In this document: one piece after another, positions 46,233 through 54,880 of the stretch | Layout: the number at the start of each line of letters is the position of its first letter | Position numbering within the stretch: the stretch's first letter is position 1 | Assembly (NCBI RefSeq): GCF_040760075.1 | Contig: NZ_CP142884.1 | Coordinates: forward strand, 248,001 to 312,000 | Reading direction: 5' to 3' | From: Sphingobacterium sp. R2 | GTDB lineage: Bacteria; Bacteroidota; Bacteroidia; Sphingobacteriales; Sphingobacteriaceae | DNA length: 64,000 nt | Notes under the pieces: model-generated | Databases searched by the model: none | Told to the model about the DNA's origin: nothing | The model's input: the letters and a program-made list of their open reading frames with translations, nothing else | Translations under genes and position numbers: made by a program

Positions 46233-46554
46233 GATTTCCAAATAGATTTTGAAGTAGCTTAGAAATTTCTTCTGCAGCTTTTGCTTTAGGTAAAGTACTT
46301 ATAAGTGCAGGTGCTGTTGCTAATGCAATATTCTTCTTTCTTAAGTCTTTAATTTCCTTCAGTGGGAAATAAAGCAATGCAGTTGTCACAATTGGAGGTG
46401 CTCCCCAAGCATACTCTTGTTTGACTATCGCTAAAACGAAGCAAGTAATACCACAAGCAAATAGTAAAGCCGTCCCAACAAGAAGGAGAATTTCTGTCGT
46501 CCGGTTTTGCTTGTGAACTTCGTCAACTCTTTTTATAATTTGTTCTATATCCAT
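46225..46554 (-). CDS. Small two-TM protein, first gene of the array
   Basis: 109 residues: a short helical N-terminus (MDIEQIIKRVDEVHKQNRTT), two membrane helices (about 22-42 ILLLVGTALLFACGITCFVL and 50-66 APPIVTTALLYFPL) and a helical tail (LPKAKAAEEISKLLQNLFG). Unknown family. It starts 24 bases inside the cassette boundary and its stop (TGA) overlaps the start of the repeat protein, so the two form a two-gene cassette nearest the recombinase. Confidence 0.65.
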   Translation of the reverse strand: MDIEQIIKRVDEVHKQNRTTEILLLVGTALLFACGITCFVLAIVKQEYAWGAPPIVTTALLYFPLKEIKDLRKKNIALATAPALISTLPKAKAAEEISKLLQNLFGNHE

Positions 46555-46577
46555 ATTGGTTTGTTGTCATTTAACGT

Positions 46578-46652
46578 TGGGCATAACATCTGTTTTAACG
46601 AAACGAATATACGGAAAATTTCGCTTAACCAACCCTATATACGTGTTTCGTT
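46578..46652. other. attI-like site and candidate cassette promoter
   Basis: The core TGGGCATAAC (46578-46587) closes the first cassette. Beyond it an inverted repeat, AACGAAACGAATATACGG (46597-46614) against CCCTATATACGTGTTTCGTT (46633-46652), differs from the five cassette sites in sequence and layout. It lies between the diverging recombinase and array, where attI and Pc are found in integrons. On the minus strand TTGG-N17-TATATTCG is a weak promoter-like pair pointing into the array. Confidence 0.55.
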
Positions 46653-46754
46653 ATTTGACTTTTCTTTCTACATAAGATATTGATATATTTGTATTTAAAA
46701 AATAAAACCGCACAAATAGCGAAACAAAATATTATAAAATACTATTTCCCTGAT

Positions 46755-47593
46755 ATGAATAGCGAAATCATACTTGAAACCTTCGAAAAGAGATTGCTGA
46801 TGCAGAGATATGCTGGCAATACCATTAGATCGTACAAGGATTACGCTAGTATATTTCTTAAACATGTTAGCAAATATCCCTCCCTTGAAGAAATTCCACT
46901 GTCAGATATTGAGGCGTTTATAAACGAAAAAGTTCAAAATGGGAAAATTAGTGTTTCCTATCAAAAAGGATTAGTGGGCGCAATCAAGAAGATGTACGAA
47001 CTGATATTGGACAAAAAAATCCAACTGGATTACTTATACCCGAAACGCTCATTTTCTAAATTACCTAAATTCTTTTCAACAGAAGAAGTAAGAAATATTC
47101 TCGATAACACTCAAAATCTAAAACACAAGGCTATTCTGATGACAATCTATAGTTGTGGACTACGTCTTAGCGAACTGTTGAATCTCAAAATCAAAGACAT
47201 AAAATCTTCCGATGGAATTATCAGAATCCATCAAAGCAAAGGCAATAAAGATCGGATTGTATCATTACCAGACAAATTGCTGGCGACTTTGAGACATTAT
47301 TATCAAGCATTCAAGCCAAAGGAGTACCTCTTCGAAGGTGAGAAGGGTGGCAAGTATAGCGAACGAAGTGTACAGTTGATTCTGAAAAAAGCATTGATCA
47401 AAGCAAATGTTCAGTCGGAAGGCTCTGTACATACATTGCGACATTCTTATGCCACACATTTAATCCAATCAGGTATCGATATCCGAATTGAAAAGAGTTA
47501 TTGGGTCATGAAAATATAAAAACGACTATGATCTACACTCATATCACTGACATAGACAAGCAAAAGACTCCTAGCCCTCTTGATTTTTTATAA
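46755..47593 (+). pseudogene. XerD/IntI-like cassette recombinase, frameshifted near the end
   Basis: Tyrosine recombinase of about 280 codons: SAM-like N-terminal domain (YAGNTIRSYKDYASIFLKHV), Arg in YSCGLRLSELL, His-x-x-Arg in HTLRHSYATHL. After SGIDIRIE the frame shifts within AAAA at 47491-47494 and stops at 47519. One extra A would give IEKELLGHENIKTTMIYTHI and then KTPSPLDFL, restoring the last His and the catalytic Tyr. The ending SPLDxL resembles IntI proteins; the extra helix typical of IntI between motifs II and III is absent. ATG 46755 is the likely start, since a TATATTTG box at 46684-46691 lies ahead of it. Confidence 0.85.
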
Positions 47594-47737
47594 GAATAAG
47601 ATGAACTTTTCACGCTCTATAGAAACAAGCATTATGTTCCAATCATTCTTTAAGAAGGGTTATTCCTCTAGCTTAACTTAACTTTGCTTAGGTTATTGAA
47701 TAATCAATATTCAGATATAATTTGTCCGAAAAAAGAA

Positions 47738-47763
47738 AAAGCCACTGATTATCAGTGGCTTTT
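47738..47763 (-). terminator. Element-derived terminator of tRNA-Pro copy 2
   Basis: AGCCACTGATA with TATCAGTGGCT forms a tight hairpin, and the minus strand continues in a T-run. It differs from the terminators of the other tRNA-Pro genes, consistent with delivery by the mobile element. Confidence 0.85.
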
Positions 47764-47764
47764 G

Positions 47765-47788
47765 TCGGGGTGGCAGGATTCGAACCTA
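47765..47788. repeat. attR: element-supplied 3' end of tRNA-Pro copy 2
   Basis: The 24 bases identical to attL at 31571-31594, here within a complete tRNA-Pro gene. The insertion therefore kept the tRNA functional. Confidence 0.9.
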
Positions 47789-47838
47789 CGACCTCCACAT
47801 CCCAAATGTGGCGCGATACCGGGCTACGCTACACCCCG
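47765..47838 (-). tRNA. tRNA-Pro (TGG), copy 2, target of the mobile element
   Basis: Same 74-base tRNA as copies 1 and 3. On the minus strand TATATTTG (47867-47874) is a perfect -7 box. The 3' third comes from the element, the 5' part from the chromosome. Confidence 0.97.
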
Positions 47839-48272
47839 AAAAGGTATCACCTTTGTTTGTGTGGCACAAATATACGTTTATTACAATTTATTTGCAAATT
47901 AAAACTACAAAATTAAACTAACCTATTGTTTCATTGCGACATACTCTTTGCCTGAACCACATATAGCGCTCCTTTACACAATCAAACCCAATGCTATTCC
48001 CAATAGCTGTTACTTCTATAAGGCGCTCAGCTGTTAATCATAATCTTTTTGACCTATCAACTGTAGCATGTTCGGATATGAACATGAAGTGTTCGAATCC
48101 AAACACTTAGACCACAAAAATAAAACACACAATCTACTGATTAAAATACTTTAACCCTTTGGCAGCTTTTTTGAAATTTATCCATTGAACATTTTTTCAA
48201 AAATAGAAATCAGGCTATCCTTCAACAGGACTGATTACCATAAGGTCAAAATGAACACTTATAACGAAAAGT
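47839..48272. other. Non-coding region between tRNA-Pro copy 2 and the FtsX remnant
   Basis: About 430 bases without a credible gene. It carries the tRNA promoter at its left end and a small hairpin near 48091-48110 (AGTGTTCGAATCCAAACACT). Nothing else was found. Confidence 0.5.
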
Positions 48273-49028
48273 ATGATAAAGAACTATTTCCAAATCGCCT
48301 GGAGAAACCTTATTAAAAATAAAGTTTTTTCCTTTATCAATATTCTTGGCTTAACAATAGGCATCACCGTCTGCGCAATGATATTCCTATTTATTGCCAA
48401 TCAGTTTAGTTTTGATAAGTTTCACAGCCAAGGTGACCGGATTTATCGGGTCATGCGTGGTTTTGACAACACCAAAGACCGCGCTCCTTATTTATCTGCA
48501 CCCTATGCCACTGCCTTATTAACCGATTATCCCGATGTTATCGAAAAAGCTGTAACTGCATTTGGTAAAGTAGCTCCTTTATACCCTTTTGAATACAGCT
48601 TTTTGGATCAGAAATTCGACACGCTTTACAAAACCGATCTGAGGCAACAACGTATACTCAGTCTTTTTTCCGGATTGGCCATATTTATCGCTTGCCTGGG
48701 CTTATATGGTTTAGCCTCCTTTACGGCCGCCAAACGAAACAAAGAGATCGGAATCCGAAAAGTGCTGGGCGCTTCGGTATCGGGCGTTACAGCATTGTTG
48801 TCAAAAGATTTTCTGAAACCCGTACTAATTGCTTTACTTATCGCGGCACCAACTGCCTGGCTGATCATGAATAAATGGCTGGAGGACTTTGCTTACCGCA
48901 TTACTATTCCATGGTGGCTCTTTTTGCTTGCGGGAGCTGTGACGATAGCTATCGCTCTGATGACGGTAGGATGGCAAGCCATCCGAATAGCGATAGCCAA
49001 TCCTGTAAATAGTTTACGAGACGAATAA
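48273..49028 (+). pseudogene. FtsX-like ABC permease with the middle deleted
   Basis: 251 residues where family members have about 790. The first 100 are a normal MacB/FtsX permease N-terminus (NYFQIAWRNLIKNKVFSFIN, then GDRIYRVMRGF). From PLYPFEYSFLDQKFDTLY on, the sequence is the normal C-terminal domain (LFSGLAIFIACLGLYGLASF, NKEIGIRKVLGAS, PVNSLRDE). The join is near residues 97-100, so about 540 residues, including most of the periplasmic domain, the central helices and the first FtsX domain, are lost in one in-frame deletion. The product keeps four membrane helices and is unlikely to work as a permease. Confidence 0.85.
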
Positions 49029-49037
49029 TAGACAAAA

Positions 49038-49066
49038 CAAAAAAAGCTCGACGAATGTCGAGCTTT
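49038..49066 (-). terminator. Terminator of tRNA-Pro copy 3
   Basis: AAAAGCTCGAC with GTCGAGCTTTT around GAAT forms a symmetric hairpin, with T or A runs on both sides, so it may also end the FtsX remnant transcript. Confidence 0.85.
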
Positions 49067-49070
49067 TAAG

Positions 49071-49144
49071 TCGGGGTGGCAGGATTCGAACCTACGACCT
49101 CCACATCCCAAATGTGGCGCGATACCGGGCTACGCTACACCCCG
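49071..49144 (-). tRNA. tRNA-Pro (TGG), copy 3
   Basis: Same 74-base tRNA and leader as copies 1 and 2. The -7 box position reads GATATTTG on the minus strand (49174-49181), one mismatch from consensus. No encoded CCA. Confidence 0.97.
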
Positions 49145-49359
49145 AAAAGGTATCACCTTTGTTTTGTGTGGCACAAATATCTAATCATTTTTTGACTTTG
49201 TCAACAGTCGGCCAAAAAATAATCATTAACCAACTGATTGATTGCATACTATTTTTACAGGAGCAATATCTTCTCTAGCATTTACTCGTCGAAAACCTCA
49301 GCTAAAATAACACGTAAAGGAATATTCAAAATATCTTTAAATTATCCAATTCATTTTCA

Positions 49360-49367
49360 TATCTTTG
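49360..49367 (+). promoter_or_regulatory. -7 promoter box of rplS
   Basis: TATCTTTG matches the consensus; TTTA at 49336-49339 is a fair -33 box at 20 bases. The leader to the rplS ATG is about 115 bases. Confidence 0.65.
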
Positions 49368-49487
49368 CATCCGATTTGAATATCAGTCAACAGTTTTTTA
49401 AAAAAGTATTTTTATATTCAGAAAATAAGTCGTAATATTGCATTCCGATTTTTACAGGATATAAATCGTTAATAATTACTCGAAATC

Positions 49488-49835
49488 ATGGATTTAGTAA
49501 AATTTGTAGAAGAACAAGCGGTAGTAAAGAATGAAATTCCCGCTTTCAAAGCTGGAGATACCATCAGCGTTCATTATAAAATTCGCGAAGGAAATAAAGA
49601 GCGTGTACAGGTGTACCAAGGTGTAGTAATTCAATTAAACAGCGAAGGTGCTAACGCTACTTTTACCGTTCGTAAAATCTCAAACGGTGTAGGTGTTGAA
49701 CGTATTTTCCCTGTAAACTCACCAAACATTGAAAAAATTGTAGTAAACAGCTACGGTAAAGTTCGTCGCGCGAAATTGTTCTATTTACGCGGCCTTACTG
49801 GTAAAGCTGCTCGTATTAAATCGAAAAGAATCTAA
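49488..49835 (+). CDS. rplS: Large ribosomal subunit protein bL19
   Basis: 50S protein at the subunit interface; 115 residues. Diagnostic parts: [60 protein letters not shown] and the end [20 protein letters not shown]. It stands alone here, without rpsP-rimM-trmD, between its own promoter and terminator. Confidence 0.97.
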   Translation: MDLVKFVEEQAVVKNEIPAFKAGDTISVHYKIREGNKERVQVYQGVVIQLNSEGANATFTVRKISNGVGVERIFPVNSPNIEKIVVNSYGKVRRAKLFYLRGLTGKAARIKSKRI

Positions 49836-49858
49836 TTACGACTACCACGGCATAAAAA

Positions 49859-49889
49859 AAGGCTTTGAAATCATTCAAAGCCTTTTTTT
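49859..49889 (+). terminator. Terminator of rplS
   Basis: AAGGCTTTGAA with TTCAAAGCCTT around a four-base loop, followed by T7. Confidence 0.92.
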
Positions 49890-50076
49890 ATGCTCTGTAG
49901 ATTTTCTTTTTAATTCCCAAGCCTAATCACCAACTTCCTTCTGTAATAAATTTAGGATAATTATATCTTGCTCTTTAAAAAAGTCCGCTCTCTTTGTTGC
50001 GCTAAAACATTTTACTTACTTTTAATACCGTATTATCTTACTTTATTCTTGGCACGAATAATTAAACTATATATCG

Positions 50077-51162
50077 ATGAGAACTATCTCTTTTATCCTT
50101 ATTTTTATTATCTATCCGAACTTTGCTTTCGCACAGCGGAATGTAAATGAATTTCTTCAATTACAGTCGCAGCCTCAAGTGTATTATGTGCAACCCATAA
50201 CTGATGTTATTACTATAGATGGAAGAGACAATGAAGATTCGTGGTCTAAAGCCGTATGGACAGATTCATTTAAGGATATTGAGGGAACACAAAAACCTCA
50301 TCCTGTATTTGACACAAAAGTCAAGATGCTCTGGGACAAGGAAAACCTATACATATTTGCTAAGCTCGAAGAGCCTCATATTAAAGGATATTTAAAACAA
50401 AAGGACACCATCATTTATCATGACAATGACTTTGAGATTTTTATTAAGCCAAATTTACTATCTCCGGAATATATAGAGATTGAAGTAAATGCTTTAAATA
50501 CGGTCATGGATCTTTTGATGACTAAACCGTATCGCTTTGGTGGTAAGGCTAATCTAAATTGGGACACAAAAGATATTGAAAGCGCCGTTTATCATGCCGG
50601 CACAATCAACAACCCAAAAGATAAGGATGAATATTGGACGGTGGAAATGAAGATACCGGTTAAGAGTCTAAAATACTTTGGCGAAGGAGATCAGATTAAG
50701 GCCAATGAGATCTGGAAGATAAATTTCTCCCGCGTTCAATGGCATTATGATAATAGGGAAACAACTTATAGCAAGAAAAAAGACGATACTGGAAAGACTT
50801 TTGCCGAGGAGAACTGGGTATGGTCTCCTATTGGGCTTGTTAACATGCATTATCCTGAACGATGGGGGCATATCAAATTTATCGATAGTGCAAATCAGCT
50901 ATTTATCGACGAGCAATTCTTATCTCTTGAAAAAATGGCCTGGAATATTTCTTATTTACAACAAATCTTTAGAAACGATAAAAAACGCTATGCGACGTCT
51001 ATTTTGGAATTGAGCAAACTATATCCTGAAATTTTGAATGAGCGGAAAAAATATGACATCATATTTTCAAATAGTAATAATTTCTATCGTGTTGAAATCA
51101 AGTCAAAAACAAAGCGAACATTAAAGACAACTATAGATAGCCGAGGTAATATTTATTTTTAA
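50077..51162 (+). CDS. Secreted CBM9-like carbohydrate-binding protein
   Basis: 361 residues with a signal peptide (MRTISFILIFIIYPNFAFAQ). Residues about 35-265 fit the carbohydrate-binding family 9-like domain: ITIDGRDNEDSWSKAVWTDS, VKMLWDKENLYIFAKLEEP, HDNDFEIFIKP, YWTVEMKIPVKSL and NFSRVQW, closing with GLVNMHYPERWGHIKF. The last 80 residues are helical and not part of the domain. Role in polysaccharide binding is by family; the ligand is unknown. No glycan-use genes are adjacent, so it is a stand-alone gene. Confidence 0.8.
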   Translation: MRTISFILIFIIYPNFAFAQRNVNEFLQLQSQPQVYYVQPITDVITIDGRDNEDSWSKAVWTDSFKDIEGTQKPHPVFDTKVKMLWDKENLYIFAKLEEPHIKGYLKQKDTIIYHDNDFEIFIKPNLLSPEYIEIEVNALNTVMDLLMTKPYRFGGKANLNWDTKDIESAVYHAGTINNPKDKDEYWTVEMKIPVKSLKYFGEGDQIKANEIWKINFSRVQWHYDNRETTYSKKKDDTGKTFAEENWVWSPIGLVNMHYPERWGHIKFIDSANQLFIDEQFLSLEKMAWNISYLQQIFRNDKKRYATSILELSKLYPEILNERKKYDIIFSNSNNFYRVEIKSKTKRTLKTTIDSRGNIYF

Positions 51163-51209
51163 TTTAATTATTAGAGCAATCTTCAATGCTAATTTTTAAT
51201 AATAATTGC

Positions 51210-51217
51210 TACCTTTG
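51210..51217 (+). promoter_or_regulatory. -7 promoter box of pyrG
   Basis: TACCTTTG matches TAnnTTTG, 69 bases before the pyrG ATG. The -33 position is AT-rich without a clear TTTG. Confidence 0.6.
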
Positions 51218-51285
51218 TATCCCGTACATAAAGCAACTATTATTGGTCATTTTGACCACATAAAATTGAAAATCCTTTAATTGTT

Positions 51286-52896
51286 ATGACTAAATATATT
51301 TTTGTTACGGGCGGCGTTACTTCGTCGTTGGGGAAAGGTATTATTGCTGCCTCCCTTGCTAAACTTCTCCAAGCGCGTGGCTATAAAGTTACCATTCAAA
51401 AATTTGATCCTTACATTAACATTGATCCAGGAACATTAAATCCATATGAACATGGTGAATGTTATGTGACTGAAGATGGTGCCGAAACTGACCTTGACTT
51501 GGGTCATTACGAGCGTTTCTTGAATGTCCCTACCTCACAAGCAAACAATGTCACAACAGGCCGCATCTATCAACACGTTATCCAACAGGAACGTGAAGGT
51601 GCATATTTAGGAAAAACCGTTCAAGTAATTCCGCATATCACAGATGAGATAAAACGCAGAATGCAATTGCTGGGAGAGTCTGGTCAATATGATATTGTGA
51701 TCACCGAATTAGGAGGAACTGTTGGTGATATTGAATCTTTACCCTTCGTGGAAGCAGTAAGACAACTCCGTTGGGAATTGGGAGCCAATAATTCGTTGGT
51801 TATCCATTTGACTTTGGTTCCATATTTGGCTGCTGCTGGCGAGCTGAAAACAAAACCTACTCAGCACTCTGTTAAAACATTATTGGAATATGGGGTACAA
51901 CCTGATATTCTTGTTTGTCGTACAGAACATAAATTATCCCAGGAAATCCGTAAAAAATTAGCACAATTCTGTAATGTCAATATCAATGCGGTAGTCGAAT
52001 CCATCGATGCTTCTACAATTTATGATGTGCCTTTACTGATGCTGAAGGAGAACTTGGATAAAACGGCATTAACAAAACTGAAACTTTCCAACAAAAATGA
52101 GCCTGATCTAGACAACTGGAAAAACTTTTTAGGTAAGCTTAAAAACCCGACAAATGAAATCAATATTGCATTGATTGGAAAGTATGTCGAACTTCCAGAT
52201 GCGTATAAGTCCATTACCGAAGGATTTATACATGCAGGCGCTACAAATGAGTGTAAAGTAAAAGTGAGTTACATTGCCGCCGAAAGTGTTACAAAAGAAA
52301 ATGTTGCTGAAAAGCTAAAAGGAATGGACGGGGTTTTAGTTGCTCCAGGATTCGGTGAACGCGGTTTGGATGGTAAGTTAAATGCGATCCAATACGTACG
52401 TGAAAATAATATTCCTTTCTTTGGGATCTGTTTAGGGATGCAATGTTCGGTAATTGAATTCGGAAGAAACGTATTGGGACTGAAAGATGCCAACAGTTTT
52501 GAGATGGATGCCAACACGACTAATCCGGTTATCAATCTGATGGAGGAGCAAAAGAACATCACCAATATGGGTGGTACCATGCGTTTGGGCGCTTACGATT
52601 GTGAAATTAAAAAAGGAACGAAAGCCTTTGCAATCTATGGCAAAACAAAAATTTCTGAAAGACACCGTCACCGTTATGAATTTAACAACGACTATTTGAA
52701 GCAATATGAAGCGGCCGGAATGATTGCTTCAGGCTTCAATCCAGAGACTGGATTGGTAGAAATTGTGGAACTGAAAAACCATCCATTTTTCGTTGCCGGA
52801 CAATTTCATCCAGAATTAAAGTCAACAGTTGCAAATCCTCACCCACTTTTTGTTAGCTTTGTAGCCGCTGCTTTGGCAAACAAGAAATCAAAGTAG
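51286..52896 (+). CDS. pyrG: CTP synthase
   Basis: Makes CTP from UTP, ATP and glutamine in the cytoplasm; 536 residues. The synthetase domain (1-268) starts with the P-loop-like [20 protein letters not shown] and has [18 protein letters not shown]. The glutaminase domain (about 290-536) has the nucleophile Cys in [15 protein letters not shown] and the His-Glu of QFHPELKST. It is followed 39 bases later by yidC, probably as an operon. Confidence 0.97.
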   Translation: MTKYIFVTGGVTSSLGKGIIAASLAKLLQARGYKVTIQKFDPYINIDPGTLNPYEHGECYVTEDGAETDLDLGHYERFLNVPTSQANNVTTGRIYQHVIQQEREGAYLGKTVQVIPHITDEIKRRMQLLGESGQYDIVITELGGTVGDIESLPFVEAVRQLRWELGANNSLVIHLTLVPYLAAAGELKTKPTQHSVKTLLEYGVQPDILVCRTEHKLSQEIRKKLAQFCNVNINAVVESIDASTIYDVPLLMLKENLDKTALTKLKLSNKNEPDLDNWKNFLGKLKNPTNEINIALIGKYVELPDAYKSITEGFIHAGATNECKVKVSYIAAESVTKENVAEKLKGMDGVLVAPGFGERGLDGKLNAIQYVRENNIPFFGICLGMQCSVIEFGRNVLGLKDANSFEMDANTTNPVINLMEEQKNITNMGGTMRLGAYDCEIKKGTKAFAIYGKTKISERHRHRYEFNNDYLKQYEAAGMIASGFNPETGLVEIVELKNHPFFVAGQFHPELKSTVANPHPLFVSFVAAALANKKSK

Positions 52897-52935
52897 TAAT
52901 AGAAGGATACAATTAATTAAGTTTAATTATTAAAA

Positions 52936-54759
52936 ATGGATAGAAATACCCTAATTGGTTTGGTCCTGATGTTTGCTATCATCACTGGTTCATTTTACCT
53001 GATGAAGCCTTCAGAATCAGAAATCAAACAAGAACAAGCGCGACAAGAGGCTAAAGCGCGTGCAGAAAAAGGACTTCCTGCTGAAAGTGACTCTACCGCG
53101 AAAGCCAAAACAGCACAAACAGCAGTGATTGCTGATTCGGCGGAACTGAAAAAGCCTTTTGGTGCCACAAAATTTGGAACCGAAAAAGTAATCACGATTG
53201 AAAATGAGAAAATCATTGCCAAAATCAGCACGAAAGGCGGTAAAGTTAAATCTGTTGAATTAAAAGGTGAAAAGAATTTCAATGGAAAACCGTTGATGCT
53301 TTTTGAAGGCGAGGACAATAAATTTGGTTTTCTGTTTAATGCAGCGGGTCAAAACGTGGCAACAAACGATTTGTACTTCAATACAGAATCTTCGGATATC
53401 CAAGTTTCTGGTGAAGGAAAACAATCGGTAAAATTCAGACTAAATTACAATGCCGACCAATACATTGAATATGTTTATTCCATTGCCGGCAAAGGTTATA
53501 ATGTAGCGTTGGACATCCATACAAAAGGGATACAGAATTTAGTTCCACAAAGTCAAAAAACGTTAACCCTTAACTGGAATACCACGTTAAGACAAAAGGA
53601 GCAAAATATAGAGTCTGAAAGACAAAAATCGACCCTCTACTATAAAGAAGACAACAAGGTAGATCATCTTTCAGAATCAAAAGACGCTGACGAAGCATTA
53701 GAGAAAAAAGTGGATTGGATTGCTTTTAAGCAACATTACTTTTCAAGTATCTTGAACGCGAAAGATGGTTTTGTGAATGCTAAAGTGGATGTAAAACATG
53801 CGACTGAAACAGATGTCATCAAATTTTACAATACGAACGCGGAATTAGCATTTGATAACCATAGGGACAATAACTATTCGTTGAACTTCTTCTTTGGTCC
53901 TAACCAGTACAATGTGCTGAAAGCGGAGGGTAATGATTATCAATCGATCATCAATATGGGCTGGGGCCCTATGCGCTGGATCAACCAATGGATTACAGTA
54001 CCGGTATTCAACTTCCTGGATGGTTTTCATATGAGTTACGGTATCGTTATACTGTTATTGACACTGATGTTGAAATTGATCCTTTCCCCAATGACTTACA
54101 AATCTTATGTTTCTATGGCCAAAATGCGTGTATTGAAACCGCAGCTGGACGAGATCAAAGCAAAAGTCGGAGAAGACAACCAGATGTTGATGCAACAGGA
54201 GCAAATGAAATTGTACAAACAGGTCGGCGTCAATCCACTTGGTGGATGCCTTCCGCTTGTATTGCAAATGCCTTTTACAATTGCATTCTTCTATTTCTTC
54301 CCGAATTTGTTTGAATTGAGAGGACAGAGTTTCTTGTTTATGAAGGACATGTCAACCTATGATACATTATTCACATTTGCTCCCATCTTTGGATCGTTTA
54401 ACCACATTTCTTTGATGTGTATCTTGATGACCTTAACAACGTTGTTGACCACTTGGTATAACAATGCTACATCAGGCGCTACAGGTCAGATGAAATACAT
54501 GGGCTATATCATGCCGTTGATTTTCTTCTTTGTGTTGAACAGCTTCCCTGCTGGTTTGAATTACTATTACTTCTTGAGTGCTTTATTTACATTCTTGACG
54601 CAATTGGTAATCCGCACCATGGTGAACGATGAGAAAATACTAGCTAAATTGGAGGAGAACAAAAAGAATCCAAAAGCAGAAAAAAAATCAAGTTTCCAGG
54701 CTAAAATGGAAGAAATGATGCGTGCTCAACAGCAGGCACAACAAAATAAAAATAAATAG
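52936..54759 (+). CDS. yidC: Membrane protein insertase YidC
   Basis: Inserts and folds inner membrane proteins, alone or with Sec; 607 residues. An N-terminal membrane helix (LIGLVLMFAIITGSFYLM) is followed by an Ala/Lys-rich linker, the large periplasmic beta domain (about 75-350), and the conserved five-helix core beginning GWGPMRWINQWITVPVFNFL. The hydrophilic-groove helix region reads FHMSYGIVILLLTLMLKLIL, and the C1 coil SYVSMAKMRVLKPQLDEIKA. The C-terminus is basic and Gln-rich (KMEEMMRAQQQAQQNKNK). It sits behind pyrG, a common pairing in Bacteroidota. A terminator follows. Confidence 0.96.
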   Translation: MDRNTLIGLVLMFAIITGSFYLMKPSESEIKQEQARQEAKARAEKGLPAESDSTAKAKTAQTAVIADSAELKKPFGATKFGTEKVITIENEKIIAKISTKGGKVKSVELKGEKNFNGKPLMLFEGEDNKFGFLFNAAGQNVATNDLYFNTESSDIQVSGEGKQSVKFRLNYNADQYIEYVYSIAGKGYNVALDIHTKGIQNLVPQSQKTLTLNWNTTLRQKEQNIESERQKSTLYYKEDNKVDHLSESKDADEALEKKVDWIAFKQHYFSSILNAKDGFVNAKVDVKHATETDVIKFYNTNAELAFDNHRDNNYSLNFFFGPNQYNVLKAEGNDYQSIINMGWGPMRWINQWITVPVFNFLDGFHMSYGIVILLLTLMLKLILSPMTYKSYVSMAKMRVLKPQLDEIKAKVGEDNQMLMQQEQMKLYKQVGVNPLGGCLPLVLQMPFTIAFFYFFPNLFELRGQSFLFMKDMSTYDTLFTFAPIFGSFNHISLMCILMTLTTLLTTWYNNATSGATGQMKYMGYIMPLIFFFVLNSFPAGLNYYYFLSALFTFLTQLVIRTMVNDEKILAKLEENKKNPKAEKKSSFQAKMEEMMRAQQQAQQNKNK

Positions 54760-54780
54760 TAACATTTATTCGATTGATAA

Positions 54781-54811
54781 ATAAGGCTTCCAGATTGGAA
54801 GCCTTATTTGT
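54781..54811 (+). terminator. Terminator after yidC
   Basis: ATAAGGCTTCC with GGAAGCCTTAT around a five-base loop, then a short T-rich tract. Confidence 0.85.
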
Positions 54812-54880
54812 TTGTAAACTTTTGTAGCACTTTGCCAAACCAAACGTTAAAAGGGATGTTAATAGGTTAAAAATTAAAAT

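Larger units (their letters stand above)
38508..47593. mobile_element. Integron-like platform: recombinase, attI-like site and five-cassette array
   Basis: Five cassettes lie between 38703 and 46587, all with genes on the minus strand, each separated by an attC-like palindrome. The recombinase at 46755 is on the plus strand, so recombinase and cassettes diverge, as intI and its array do. For every cassette the two end cores are reverse complements: GTTAGCGG/CCGCTAAC (CBASS), GTTATAGCC/GGCTATAAC (DUF4184), GTTGGGCG/CGCCCAAC (helicase), GTTACCAGT/ACTGGTAAC (two-TM protein), GTTATGCCCA/TGGGCATAAC (two-gene cassette). That relation is expected only if each unit was once a circle with its own recombination site. 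Confidence 0.85.
31571..47788. mobile_element. Integrative mobilizable element in tRNA-Pro, carrying an integron-like array
   Basis: About 16.2 kb bounded by a 24-base direct repeat of the tRNA-Pro 3' end. The tyrosine integrase starts 140 bases inside attL; the reconstructed tRNA-Pro is at the right end, with a terminator (47738-47763) different from that of copy 1, as expected if the element supplied it. Backbone: integrase, HTH protein, RepA-like ATPase, primase, MobC-like protein and relaxase; no type IV secretion genes, so it would need a helper. Cargo: the cassette array at 38508-46652 plus its recombinase. The relaxase and the cassette recombinase are each broken by one small mutation. 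Confidence 0.9.

Noticed and set aside
31571..47788. Prophage
   Set aside because: No capsid, terminase, portal or tail genes; the content is integrase, replication, mob and cassette genes.
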